Assembly: GCF_039533685.1 (NCBI RefSeq)
Contig: NZ_BAAATZ010000009.1
Location: 310,001-374,000 of the forward strand
DNA from: Actinocorallia aurantiaca
GTDB lineage: Bacteria; Actinomycetota; Actinomycetes; Streptosporangiales; Streptosporangiaceae
Length of the DNA: 64,000 nucleotides
Direction of reading: 5' to 3'
Shown here: positions 22,007 to 29,418 of the stretch, in pieces
Layout: each line of letters opens with the position of its first letter
How positions within the stretch are numbered: position 1 is the first letter of the stretch
Notes under the pieces: model-generated
What the model was told of the DNA's origin: nothing
The model's database searches: none
The model's input: the letters and a program-made list of their open reading frames with translations, nothing else
Translations under genes and position numbers: made by a program

Positions 22007-23482
22007 CTATTTCTCTGCCCTCTCGGTGCGGAGGGCGCGGTCCATGCCCCGGGCGCTGAGGGAGCCCTCCTGGAGGGCCCGCTCCAGGGGGGCCAGGGCC
22101 TCGGGGGAGACGGGGAAGCGGCGGCGGAGCTCGGGGCCCGGGATCTCGCTGTTGCTGCGCCAGGGGAGGTCCGACATTCGGGCCAGGGCGCGGTCGCGGG
22201 CGTCCTGGACGCGGGCGGCCACCGTCCGGCTCGACTCGGCGTTCTCCAGGTCGTAGCGGAGCTCGGCGCGGGTGGCGGGGCTCAACTCGAGCTTGAGGTC
22301 CACCCGGTCCAGGAGAGGGCCTGAGATCTTGGCCAGGTAGCGGGCGCGGACCGAAGGGGTGCAGCGGCACTGCAGGACCTTGGCGGCGGCGCACGGACAG
22401 GGATTGGCCGCCATGACCAGGGTGAACATGGCGGGGAAGCGGGTGCTCACGCCGCTCCGGTCGATGCAGACCTCGCCCGACTCCATGGGCTGGCGCAGGG
22501 AGTCCAGGATGCCGCCCGTGTACTCGGGGGCCTCGTCTATGAACAAGATGCCGTTGTGGGCGAGGCTGATCACGCCGGGGTGGACCTGGCGGCCGGATCC
22601 GCCGCCGATGATGGCGGACTTCGTGGCGCTGTGGTGCGGGGCCTGGAAGGGCGCGTGCTCGATGAGGGGACGGTCCGGGGGGAGGGCCCCCGCTATGGAG
22701 TGCACGGCCGTCACCTCCAGGGCCATCCTGCGGTCCAGCGGCGGGAGCAGGGTGGGGAGCCGTTCGGCGAGCATCGTCTTGCCGCAGCCGGGCGGGCCCA
22801 GCAGGAACAGGTGGTGGCCGCCCGCGGCGCTGACCTCCAGCGCGCGGCGGGCCTCGGCCTGGCCCCGCACGTCGGCCAGGTCCAGGGACCCTCGCCGGGA
22901 ACGGGCCGATGACCTGTCCTTCGGAGGGGCGGGGAGCTCTACGGGTTCGTCCGGTTCGAGGGGCGGGGGCTCGTGGCGCAGATGGCACAGCAGCGCGCGC
23001 AGGCTGCCGACGGCGATCACTTTGACGTCGGGGACGAGCTCGGCCTCCCCCTGGTTGGCGCGGGGCACGACCACGGTGCGGCAGCCCGCCTCGGCGGCGC
23101 CCAGCACGCAGGGCAGCACCCCGGGGACGGGACGGATCCGTCCGTCCAGGCCCAGCTCGCCGAGCATGACGAGGTCGGCGCAGTCGGCGAGGGGCAGCTC
23201 ACCGGCGGCGGCGAGGATCGCGACGGCGATCGCCACGTCGAAGCCCGCGCCGGCCTTGGGCAGCCCCGCCGGCCCCAGCGCCACGGTCGTGTGTCTCACG
23301 GGCCATTCCTCGCCCGAGTGCATGATCGCGGCGCGTACCCGGTCGCGGGCCTCGCTGAGCGCGGTGTCGGGCAGGCCGACCAGGTGCAGGCCCGGGGTAC
23401 CGCTGGTGATGGCGGCCTCGACGTCGACGAGATGGCCGGAGACCCCCACGAGGGCGACCGCTCTGGTCCGGGCGAGAGCCAT
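22007..23482 (-). CDS. comM: ComM/YifB AAA+ helicase-like protein, C terminus replaced by the element
   Basis: Mg-chelatase-like AAA+ protein; ComM is a hexameric branch-migration helicase that helps integrate transforming DNA. The N-terminal domain has VGLPDTALSEARDRVRAA. The AAA+ Walker A is GPPGCGKT (229-236), and ILFIDEAPEY is Walker B. A cysteine cluster reads NPCPCAAAKVLQCRC. Translation ends ALRT-ERAEK-stop: the last 5 residues come from the element, replacing the native 30-residue tail at 9109-9201. The ATPase core is complete, so activity may remain, but the conserved C-terminal helix (AWTLADL) is lost. Its start overlaps the yraN stop (TGATG), with a GAGGTGG site. Confidence 0.93.
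   Translation of the reverse strand: MALARTRAVALVGVSGHLVDVEAAITSGTPGLHLVGLPDTALSEARDRVRAAIMHSGEEWPVRHTTVALGPAGLPKAGAGFDVAIAVAILAAAGELPLADCADLVMLGELGLDGRIRPVPGVLPCVLGAAEAGCRTVVVPRANQGEAELVPDVKVIAVGSLRALLCHLRHEPPPLEPDEPVELPAPPKDRSSARSRRGSLDLADVRGQAEARRALEVSAAGGHHLFLLGPPGCGKTMLAERLPTLLPPLDRRMALEVTAVHSIAGALPPDRPLIEHAPFQAPHHSATKSAIIGGGSGRQVHPGVISLAHNGILFIDEAPEYTGGILDSLRQPMESGEVCIDRSGVSTRFPAMFTLVMAANPCPCAAAKVLQCRCTPSVRARYLAKISGPLLDRVDLKLELSPATRAELRYDLENAESSRTVAARVQDARDRALARMSDLPWRSNSEIPGPELRRRFPVSPEALAPLERALQEGSLSARGMDRALRTERAEK
22024..22036. repeat. attR core, integration junction
   Basis: CGGTGCGGAGGGC, identical to 9201-9213. It is in frame within comM, at the same Ala-Leu-Arg-Thr codons. Confidence 0.85.
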
Positions 23483-23838
23483 CACGCCACCTCTTTCAGG
23501 TGGTCGACGGTGAAGCCGCCGGTCCCGCCGCCGACCAGGCCGATCAGATCGATCCGGACCGACATCGTCCGGACGCCGTGCTCCCTGGCCCAGCGCCGCG
23601 CCAGCCTGCGCAGCCGCAGCGCCTTGGAGATCGTGATCGCCTCGGCGGGGTCGCCGTAGGCCCGGGTGCGCCGCGTCTTCACCTCGCAGACCACATGCCG
23701 GTGCCCGTCGTGGGCCACGATGTCCAGCTCCCCCTCGGAGCACCTCCAGTTGCGTTCGAGCACCCGCCACCCCATGCCCTCCAGATAGCGCACCGCCGCG
23801 TTCTCCCCGCGACGCCCCAGCTCGTGTCCGGCGTTCAT
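23482..23838 (-). CDS. yraN: UPF0102 family protein YraN
   Basis: A 118-residue protein of the predicted endonuclease-like YraN family. It has the restriction-endonuclease-type core GELDIVAHDG, then VVCEVKTRR (E-x-D ... ExK pattern); the N terminus is HELGRRGENAAVRYLEGMGW. The family commonly neighbours rnhB, comM and dprA. ATG 23838 is preferred, 8 bases from GGAGG; ATG 23844 lies only 2 bases from it. It is first in the minus-strand yraN-comM-dprA series that the element interrupts. Confidence 0.9.
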   Translation of the reverse strand: MNAGHELGRRGENAAVRYLEGMGWRVLERNWRCSEGELDIVAHDGHRHVVCEVKTRRTRAYGDPAEAITISKALRLRRLARRWAREHGVRTMSVRIDLIGLVGGGTGGFTVDHLKEVA

Positions 23839-23927
23839 CGCCATCACCTCCTGGCCATCACCCTGAGGCATGGAATGTCGCCGAAAGTGACCGAACCGCG
23901 TTCTGTGGATGACTCGGCGCACGTCGG

Positions 23928-24240
23928 CGCGCCTTCAGTCACGGGCGGTGCGTCGCCGGGCGCGCGTTCTTCTAAGGATCGTTCAGTGCGTGTCAGCCAC
24001 GGGGCGGTATGCCGTCGGGCGCATGTTCTTCTGCGGGCTGTTCAGCGCGCGTGGCGCGTTCAGCCGCGGGTGGTGCGCTGCCGGGCGCATGTTGCTTCTG
24101 TGGAACTCCGGTGTGCGTGGCGCGTTCAGCCTCGGGTGGTGCGCTGCCGGGCGCATGTTGCTTCTGTGGAACTTCCGGTGTGCGTAGCGCCGTTCGGGCG
24201 CGGGCGGTGCGTCGCCGGGCGCGCGTTCTCCTGGGGATGG
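23928..24240. repeat. About five imperfect 60-67-bp tandem repeats
   Basis: Gene-free stretch between yraN and xerC. Units beginning at 24051 and 24117 (66 bp apart) are nearly identical: GTGGCGCGTTCAGCC, later GGTGCGCTGCCGGGCGCATG and TTGCTTCTGTGGAAC. Further diverged copies precede (from about 23928 and 23990) and follow (24184). The period near 66 bp is a multiple of 3, and one plus-strand frame stays open across the repeats. It lacks a ribosome-binding site and is not considered a gene. Confidence 0.75.
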
Positions 24241-24265
24241 GCCGCGGGTGGAGGGCGGTGGAGGG

Positions 24266-25150
24266 TCAGGCTCGGGGGTGGGTTCGGGAGTGGACGGCTT
24301 TCAGGTGGGCGGGGGTGAGGTGGGTGTAGAGCTGGGTGGTCTGGAGGGAGGCGTGGCCCAGGAGGTCCTGGACGGTGCGGAGGTCGGCGCCGCCCTCCAG
24401 GAGGTGGGTGGCGGCGGTGTGGCGGAGGCCGTGGGGGGTGAGGTCGGGGAGGCCGGCCTTCTGGAGGGCGCGGTGGACCACGCGGCGGGCCGTGTTGGGG
24501 TGGAGGCGGGAGCCTCGGGAGCCCAGGAAGAGGGCGGGGCCGCTTCGGGGGGTGGTCCAGGCGGGGCGGGCCGACAGCCAGGAGCGGACGGCCTCGAGGG
24601 CCGGCCTTCCGACGGGGACGGTGCGTTGCTTGCCGCCTTTGCCCAGGACCCGGATGGTCTCGGTCTCCTCGTCCAGGTCGTCGATGTCCAGGGCGCACAG
24701 TTCGCCGACGCGGATCGCGGTGGCGTAGAGGAGTTCCAGGACGGCCAGGTCGCGCAGGGGCTCGGGGGAGGGGTCGCGGGGTGCGTCGAGGAGTTCGGCG
24801 GCCTGGTCCCGGCGGAGGATGCGGGGAAGGGCGCGGGGGGCTCGCGGGACGCCCAGGAGGGGGCCCGGGTCGTCGGGGAGGAGGCCGCCGCGGTGGGCCC
24901 AGGCCGTGTAGGTGCGGACGGCCGCGGTGCGGCGGGCCAGGGTCGACCTGGCCAGGCCCGAGTCGTGCAGGCGGGCCAGCCAGTCGCGGAGCAGGTCGAT
25001 GTGCAGGTCGGCGGGGGAGGTCAGGCCGCGGGCCAGGGCGTGGGCCTCCAGGTCGCGCAGATCGCTCAGATAGGAGCGGACGGTGTGCGCCGACAGGCCG
25101 CGCTCCAGCCGTAGATGCCGCTCGAACTCCACCAGACCCAGCCCGTTCAC
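24266..25150 (-). CDS. xerC: Tyrosine recombinase XerC
   Basis: Chromosome-dimer resolving recombinase acting at dif (294 aa). The N-terminal SAM-like domain starts at EFERHLRLERGLSAHTVRSY. The catalytic residues are an Arg in YATAIRVGELCALD, HGLRHTAATH (His/Arg box), and LLGHASLQTTQLYTHL with the His and the nucleophilic Tyr. GTG 25150 is chosen because it gives the normal family length. No ribosome-binding site is seen, but TAGCGT lies about 8 bases ahead of the GTG and could support a leaderless start. It belongs to the host, not to the element. Confidence 0.93.
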   Translation of the reverse strand: MNGLGLVEFERHLRLERGLSAHTVRSYLSDLRDLEAHALARGLTSPADLHIDLLRDWLARLHDSGLARSTLARRTAAVRTYTAWAHRGGLLPDDPGPLLGVPRAPRALPRILRRDQAAELLDAPRDPSPEPLRDLAVLELLYATAIRVGELCALDIDDLDEETETIRVLGKGGKQRTVPVGRPALEAVRSWLSARPAWTTPRSGPALFLGSRGSRLHPNTARRVVHRALQKAGLPDLTPHGLRHTAATHLLEGGADLRTVQDLLGHASLQTTQLYTHLTPAHLKAVHSRTHPRA

Positions 25151-25211
25151 CCCGGTAACGCTACCCGCGAAGCGCGCCGATGATCCGTACTCGTGGGTGT
25201 TGGAGAGGAAG

Positions 25212-25253
25212 CGGGCGGATCCCGCTCGGCGGGCGGCGAGCGGGATCCGCCCG
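25212..25253 (-). terminator. Strong hairpin after the M23 peptidase gene
   Basis: CGGGCGGATCCCGCTC (25212-25227) pairs perfectly over 16 bp with GAGCGGGATCCGCCCG (25238-25253). It lies between the peptidase gene and xerC on the minus strand. Confidence 0.7.
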
Positions 25254-25289
25254 GGCGCGGTGCGAGACCTCCCGGCCCTCGCCCCGGGA

Positions 25290-25405
25290 GGCATGGGAGG
25301 CCGGGTGGCCCGGGAGCCGGGTAGCCCGGGTGGCCCGGGTGGCCTGGATGGCCGGGCGGCCCGGGAGCCGGGTGGCTGGATGGCCCGGGAGGCCGGGAGA
25401 TAGGG
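25290..25405. repeat. Degenerate GGCCGGGTGGCCCGGGAG repeats
   Basis: About 115 bases are built of variants of GGCCCGGGTGGC and GGGAGCCGGGTAGC. It is low-complexity GC-rich sequence with many CCCGGG palindromes and no gene. Confidence 0.6.
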
Positions 25406-25441
25406 AGCCGGATGGAGGTGATCGGGCCACAAGGCGGCCGG

Positions 25442-25885
25442 TCAGGGGGCGGGCAGGCGGGGGAGGAGGCGGATGCGGGGGAGGGAGAGGAGGAGCAGGG
25501 GGTCGAGGTAGGCGGTGCCGCGGCGGAGGCCCCAGTGGAGGCAGGTGGCGGGGGCGCAGTGGGTTCGGGCGGGCTGGACGGTGCCGATGAGGGTTCCGGC
25601 GGTGACGGGGGAGCCCGGGGGGACGGCGGGGAGGACCGGCTCGTAGGTGGTGCGCAGGGGGCCGTGGGTGAGAGTGATCACGCCGCGGCCGGCCAGGTCG
25701 CGGGCGAAGGTCACGCGGCCCGCGGCGGGGGCGTGGACGCCCGTGCCGGGGCGGGCGGCCAGGTCGACGCCGCGGTGGCCGGGCAGCCAGGGGGCGGCGG
25801 GAGGGGCGAAGGCGCGGACGACGCGGACGGGAGGCGGTAGAGGCCACTCCCAGGGCGGCGGGGGGACGGGCAGCGGAAGGATCAT
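25442..25885 (-). CDS. M23 family metallopeptidase (LytM-like)
   Basis: A compact zinc peptidase domain of 147 residues. HRGVDLAARPGTGVHAPAAG carries the first ligands (His and Asp), and CLHWGLRRG carries a catalytic/ligand His; this is the peptidoglycan endopeptidase pattern. With ATG 25885 no signal peptide is seen. An upstream in-frame ATG at 25978 would add 31 residues but also no clear signal, so export is uncertain. The location between xerC and rpsB is the standard one for this gene in actinobacteria. Role in cell-wall turnover is inferred from the family. Confidence 0.75.
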   Translation of the reverse strand: MILPLPVPPPPWEWPLPPPVRVVRAFAPPAAPWLPGHRGVDLAARPGTGVHAPAAGRVTFARDLAGRGVITLTHGPLRTTYEPVLPAVPPGSPVTAGTLIGTVQPARTHCAPATCLHWGLRRGTAYLDPLLLLSLPRIRLLPRLPAP

Positions 25886-25983
25886 GCCGTCAGCATCGGC
25901 CCCGGAACTCCCCGATGACCGGCCGAACCCCGTTCTGGGGACGGCGGCCGCCCATTCGATTCGTGGTCGGGGGCGCATTCCCC

Positions 25984-25989
25984 TAAACT
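25984..25989 (+). promoter_or_regulatory. Candidate -10 of the rpsB operon
   Basis: TAAACT in CCCCTAAACTGATG, 162 bases before rpsB, within a gene-free leader. The -35 is not clear. Confidence 0.35.
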
Positions 25990-26151
25990 GATGACACGGT
26001 GCGCGTGGACTCTGTCCACGTGCCCGAATTCTCAGCGTCCGCCGGCCGCCCAGGCGGGACGCGCCTCCCAGGTCTGCATCGTCCTCGTGACGGGGCAGCG
26101 GGGTGCGTCCGGACGTGACAGGCAACCGAACACAAGAAGGAGTACGGGCCC

Positions 26152-27090
26152 ATGGCTCCCGTCGTCACCATGCGACAGCTGCTCGAGAGCGGCGTGCACT
26201 TCGGCCACCAGACGCGTCGCTGGAACCCGAAGATGAAGCGCTTCATCCTCACCGAGCGCAACGGCATCTACATCATCGACCTCGAGCAGTCGCTCGGGCA
26301 CATCGACCGCGCCTACGAGTTCATCAAGGCGACCGTCGCGCACGGCGGCACGATCCTCTTCGTCGGCACCAAGAAGCAGGCGCAGGAGGCGATCGCCGAG
26401 CAGGCGACCCGCGTCGGCATGCCCTACGTCAACCAGCGCTGGCTGGGCGGCATGCTCACCAACTTCTCCACCGTGCACAAGAGGCTCCAGCGCCTCAAGG
26501 AGCTCGAGCTCCTCGACTTCGACGACGTGGCCGGCTCCGGCATGACGAAGAAGGAGCTGCTGGGTCTCAAGCGCGAGAAGGACAAGCTGGAGAAGACCCT
26601 CGGCGGTATCCGCGACATGGCGAAGGTCCCCTCCGCCGTCTGGATCGTGGACACCAAGAAGGAACACATCGCGATCAGCGAGGCCAAGAAGCTGAACATC
26701 CCGGTCGTCGCGATCCTCGACACCAACTGCGACCCCGACGAGGTCGACTACCCGATCCCGGGTAACGACGACGCCATCCGCGCCGTCAGCATCCTGACCC
26801 GCGTGGTCGCCGACGCCGCCGCCGACGGCCTGCTCGCCCGCTCCGGCGGAGGCGCGGGCGCCGACAAGGCCGCCGAGGTCGTCGAGCCGCTGGCCGAGTG
26901 GGAGCGCGAGCTGCTCGAGGGCAAGAAGGACGAGGCGCCCGCCGAGGCGCCCGCCGAGGCTCCCGCTGAGGCGCCCGCCGAGGCCGCCGCTGAGGCTCCG
27001 GCCGAGGCCGCAGCCGAGGCCCCCGCCGAAGTCGCCGCCGAGGCTCCCGCCGAGGCCGCTTCCGACGCCGAGGCCCCCGCCGCGGAGTAA
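26152..27090 (+). CDS. rpsB: Small ribosomal subunit protein uS2
   Basis: 30S protein S2 (312 aa). Signature regions are MRQLLESGVHFGHQTRRWNP, FVGTKKQAQEAIAEQA, YVNQRWLGGMLTNF and VVAILDTNCDPDEVDYPIPG. From about residue 260 a long tail of EAPAEAPAEA-type repeats follows. Acidic Ala/Pro/Glu tails are typical of actinobacterial S2, though this one is long. A ribosome-binding site GAAGGAG precedes ATG 26152. A hairpin separates it from tsf. Confidence 0.97.
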   Translation: MAPVVTMRQLLESGVHFGHQTRRWNPKMKRFILTERNGIYIIDLEQSLGHIDRAYEFIKATVAHGGTILFVGTKKQAQEAIAEQATRVGMPYVNQRWLGGMLTNFSTVHKRLQRLKELELLDFDDVAGSGMTKKELLGLKREKDKLEKTLGGIRDMAKVPSAVWIVDTKKEHIAISEAKKLNIPVVAILDTNCDPDEVDYPIPGNDDAIRAVSILTRVVADAAADGLLARSGGGAGADKAAEVVEPLAEWERELLEGKKDEAPAEAPAEAPAEAPAEAAAEAPAEAAAEAPAEVAAEAPAEAASDAEAPAAE

Positions 27091-27097
27091 GTCCTCG

Positions 27098-27127
27098 CGA
27101 GCACGGCCCCGCACGGGGCCGTGCTCG
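27098..27127 (+). terminator. Attenuator hairpin between rpsB and tsf
   Basis: CGAGCACGGCCCCG (27098-27111) and CGGGGCCGTGCTCG (27114-27127) are perfect arms, with the tip opened to form the loop. No T tract follows, so partial read-through into tsf is expected. Confidence 0.65.
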
Positions 27128-27162
27128 TGCCAGAGCAGACCACGAAAAGGGATTCAAGAACC

Positions 27163-27999
27163 ATGGCGAACGTCACCGCCGCCGACGTCAAGCGGCTCCG
27201 TGAGCTCACCGGCTCCGGCATGATGGACTGCAAGAACGCGCTCGTCGACGCCGAGGGCGACTTCGAGAAGGCCGTAGAGACCCTCCGCCTCAAGGGCGCG
27301 AAGGACGTCGGCAAGCGCGCCGAGCGCACCGCCGGCAACGGCCTGGTCGCCGAGTACTTCAAGGGCGAGGGCGACGGCACGCTGCTCGAGCTCAACTGCG
27401 AGACCGACTTCGTCGCCAAGAACGAGAGCTTCATCGAGCTCGCCGACAAGATCACCAAGTTCGCCGCCGAGTCCGGCGTCGCGGACGTCCCGGCCCTGCT
27501 GGGTGCGGAGATCGAGCCGGGCAAGACCGTCCAGGCCCTGATCGAGCAGAACTCCGCCACCATCGGCGAGAAGCTGGAGCTGCGCCGCTTCGTGCACTTC
27601 ACCGGTGCGTACGTGGCCAGCTACCTGCACAAGTCCGACCCGCAGCTGCCGCCGACCACCGGCGTGCTGGTCCAGCTGGACAAGGTCGACCCGCAGGTCG
27701 CCAGGGACGTCGCCCAGCAGATCGCGGCGATGGCTCCGAAGTACCTCACCTTCGAGGAGATCCCGGCCGACGTGATCGAGAAGGAGCGGGCGCTGGCCGA
27801 GACCAAGACCCGCGAGGAGGGCAAGCCCGAAGCCGCGATCGCCAAGATCGTCGATGGCCGGGTCAACGCCTACCTGCGTGACTTCGTCCTGCTGGAGCAG
27901 GCCTTCGTCAAGGACAACAAGAAGACGATCGCCAAGCTCCTCGACGAGGCCGGCGTCAAGGTCGAGCGTTTCGTCCGTTTCAAGGTCGGCCAGGCCTGA
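27163..27999 (+). CDS. tsf: Elongation factor Ts
   Basis: Nucleotide exchange factor for EF-Tu (278 aa). The N-terminal UBA-like part, VKRLRELTGSGMMDCKNALV, has the TGxGMMDCK signature; the core has LELNCETDFVAKNESF and VHFTGAYVASYLH. ATG 27163 follows an AAAAGGGA site. It lies 72 bases after rpsB, with an attenuating hairpin in the gap. Confidence 0.97.
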   Translation: MANVTAADVKRLRELTGSGMMDCKNALVDAEGDFEKAVETLRLKGAKDVGKRAERTAGNGLVAEYFKGEGDGTLLELNCETDFVAKNESFIELADKITKFAAESGVADVPALLGAEIEPGKTVQALIEQNSATIGEKLELRRFVHFTGAYVASYLHKSDPQLPPTTGVLVQLDKVDPQVARDVAQQIAAMAPKYLTFEEIPADVIEKERALAETKTREEGKPEAAIAKIVDGRVNAYLRDFVLLEQAFVKDNKKTIAKLLDEAGVKVERFVRFKVGQA

Positions 28000-28086
28000 G
28001 GCTCTCGCCCAGAGGCTGATCCACTTTCTCCTTAGCCGGGGGAAACCTAAGGTAGAACGTGAAGCAACACCGAGGAGGCCGTCGCC

Positions 28087-28845
28087 GTGCCGGAAATCCA
28101 TCAGAATGACGCAGCGACGGCCTCTCACCATGGCTGGAAGCGGGTGCTGCTGAAGCTGTCGGGCGAGGCGTTCGCCGGCGGCCAGCCGCTGGGCATCGAC
28201 CCGGTCGTGGTGCAGCACGTCGCGGAAGCGATCAAGGTGGCCGTCGACGAGGGCGTCCAGGTCGCCGTGGTCTGCGGCGGCGGCAACATGTTCCGCGGCG
28301 CGCAGCTGTCCGAGCGGGGCATGGACCGGGCCCGCGGCGACTACATGGGCATGCTCTCCACCGTGGTCAACTGCCTGGCTCTGCAGGACTTCCTGGAGCG
28401 CATCGGCGTCGAGACCCGGGTGCAGACGGCCATCACGATGGCGCAGGTGGCCGAGGCGTACATTCCCCGCCGGGCCGTCCGCCACCTGGAGAAGGGCCGC
28501 GTCGTGATCTTCGGTGCGGGCCTGGGCCAGCCGTTCTTCTCCACCGACACCTGCGCCGCCCAGCGCGCGCTGGAGATCGGCGCGGACGCGGTGCTCAAGG
28601 GCACCCAGGTGGACGGCGTGTACGACGCCGATCCCCGGAAGAACCCGGACGCGGTGCGTTTCGACCATTTGGACTACGGTGAGGTCCTGCGACGCGGTCT
28701 GAAGGTCATGGACGCCACCGCCATCAGCCTGTGCATGGACAACGGCCTGCCCATCGTGGTCTTCGACCTCATGGGGCAGGGCAACATCGTGCGGGCTGTG
28801 CGGGGCGAGAAGATCGGCACCCTCGTCAGCCCGGCACAGAACTAG
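28087..28845 (+). CDS. pyrH: Uridylate kinase
   Basis: UMP kinase of the amino-acid-kinase fold, making UDP (252 aa). Motifs are RVLLKLSGEAF, VAVVCGGGNMFRG, DYMGMLSTVVNCLALQDFLE, and IFGAGLGQPFFSTDT, KGTQVDGVYDADP. GTG 28087 has a GAGGAGG site. In the gap after tsf there is a small dyad, CCTTAG (28030-28035) with CTAAGG (28047-28052), next to a possible -10 (TAGAAC, 28053). A separate promoter for pyrH-frr-cdsA is therefore possible. Confidence 0.96.
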   Translation: MPEIHQNDAATASHHGWKRVLLKLSGEAFAGGQPLGIDPVVVQHVAEAIKVAVDEGVQVAVVCGGGNMFRGAQLSERGMDRARGDYMGMLSTVVNCLALQDFLERIGVETRVQTAITMAQVAEAYIPRRAVRHLEKGRVVIFGAGLGQPFFSTDTCAAQRALEIGADAVLKGTQVDGVYDADPRKNPDAVRFDHLDYGEVLRRGLKVMDATAISLCMDNGLPIVVFDLMGQGNIVRAVRGEKIGTLVSPAQN

Positions 28846-28860
28846 ACGGGAGCCAGTGCA

Positions 28861-29418
28861 GTGATCGATGAGATCCTCCTCGAAGCCGAGGAGAAGATGG
28901 AGAAGGCGGTCTCGGTCGCCAAGGAGGACTTCACCGGTATCCGCACCGGCCGGGTCACCCCCGCCATGTTCAACAAGATCATGGTGGAGTACTACGGCGC
29001 GATGACCCCGGTGAACCAGCTCGCCTCCTTCCACCTGCCCGAGCCGCGCATGGTGGTCGTCCAGCCGTTCGACAAGAGCTCGCTGGCCGCCATCGAGAAG
29101 GCGATCCGCAACAGCGACCTGGGCGTGAACCCGGGCAACGACGGTTCGATCATCCGGGTGGTCTTCCCCGACCTGTCGGAGGAGCGCCGCAGGGAGTACA
29201 TCAAGATCGCGGGCACCAAGGCCGAGGACGCCAAGATCTCGATTCGCAACATCCGCCGCAAGGCCAACGACGTCCTCGACAAGCTCGTCAAGGACGGCGA
29301 GGCCGGCGAGGACGAGGTCCGGCGTGCCGAGAAGGAGCTCGACGAGGTGACCAAGAAGTACGTGGCCTCCATCGACGCGCTACTCGAGCACAAGAAGGCC
29401 GAGCTGCTCGAAATCTGA
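28861..29418 (+). CDS. frr: Ribosome recycling factor
   Basis: Splits post-termination ribosomes together with EF-G (185 aa). Family motifs are FTGIRTGRVTPAMFNKIMVE, MVVVQPFDKSSLAAIEKAIR, NPGNDGSIIRVVFPDLSEER and KKYVASIDALLEHKKAELLE at the end. GTG 28861 lies 15 bases after pyrH. Its TGA overlaps the ATG of cdsA. Confidence 0.97.
   Translation: MIDEILLEAEEKMEKAVSVAKEDFTGIRTGRVTPAMFNKIMVEYYGAMTPVNQLASFHLPEPRMVVVQPFDKSSLAAIEKAIRNSDLGVNPGNDGSIIRVVFPDLSEERRREYIKIAGTKAEDAKISIRNIRRKANDVLDKLVKDGEAGEDEVRRAEKELDEVTKKYVASIDALLEHKKAELLEI

Larger units (their letters stand above)
9214..22023. mobile_element. AICE-like integrative and conjugative element inserted in comM
   Basis: About 12.8 kb bounded by the 13-bp direct repeats at 9201 and 22024. 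Contents in order: serine integrase, small HTH protein, 76-aa protein, Prim-Pol/helicase replication protein, a 650-bp non-coding region with a 38-bp inverted repeat, two small zinc-binding proteins, Spd-like membrane protein, CGGACA repeat field, TraB/FtsK translocase, five accessory genes, GntR regulator, TPR-like protein. This set (int, rep, spd, tra, GntR) is the module list of actinomycete integrative and conjugative elements. Most of those use tyrosine integrases and tRNA genes, so a serine integrase and a comM target are unusual. No drug-resistance or metabolic cargo is recognised. All core genes look intact, so it may still be mobile. Confidence 0.88.

Noticed and set aside
9201..22036. 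tRNA-gene attachment site for the integrated element
   Set aside because: No tRNA gene is present at either junction; the integrase is a serine recombinase and the junction lies in comM.
23909..24187. 92-aa plus-strand frame across the tandem repeats near xerC
   Set aside because: The repeated protein segments (RGAFSxGWCAAGRMLLLWN) simply follow from a DNA repeat whose period is a multiple of three. There is no ribosome-binding site, and the composition is unlike a real protein.
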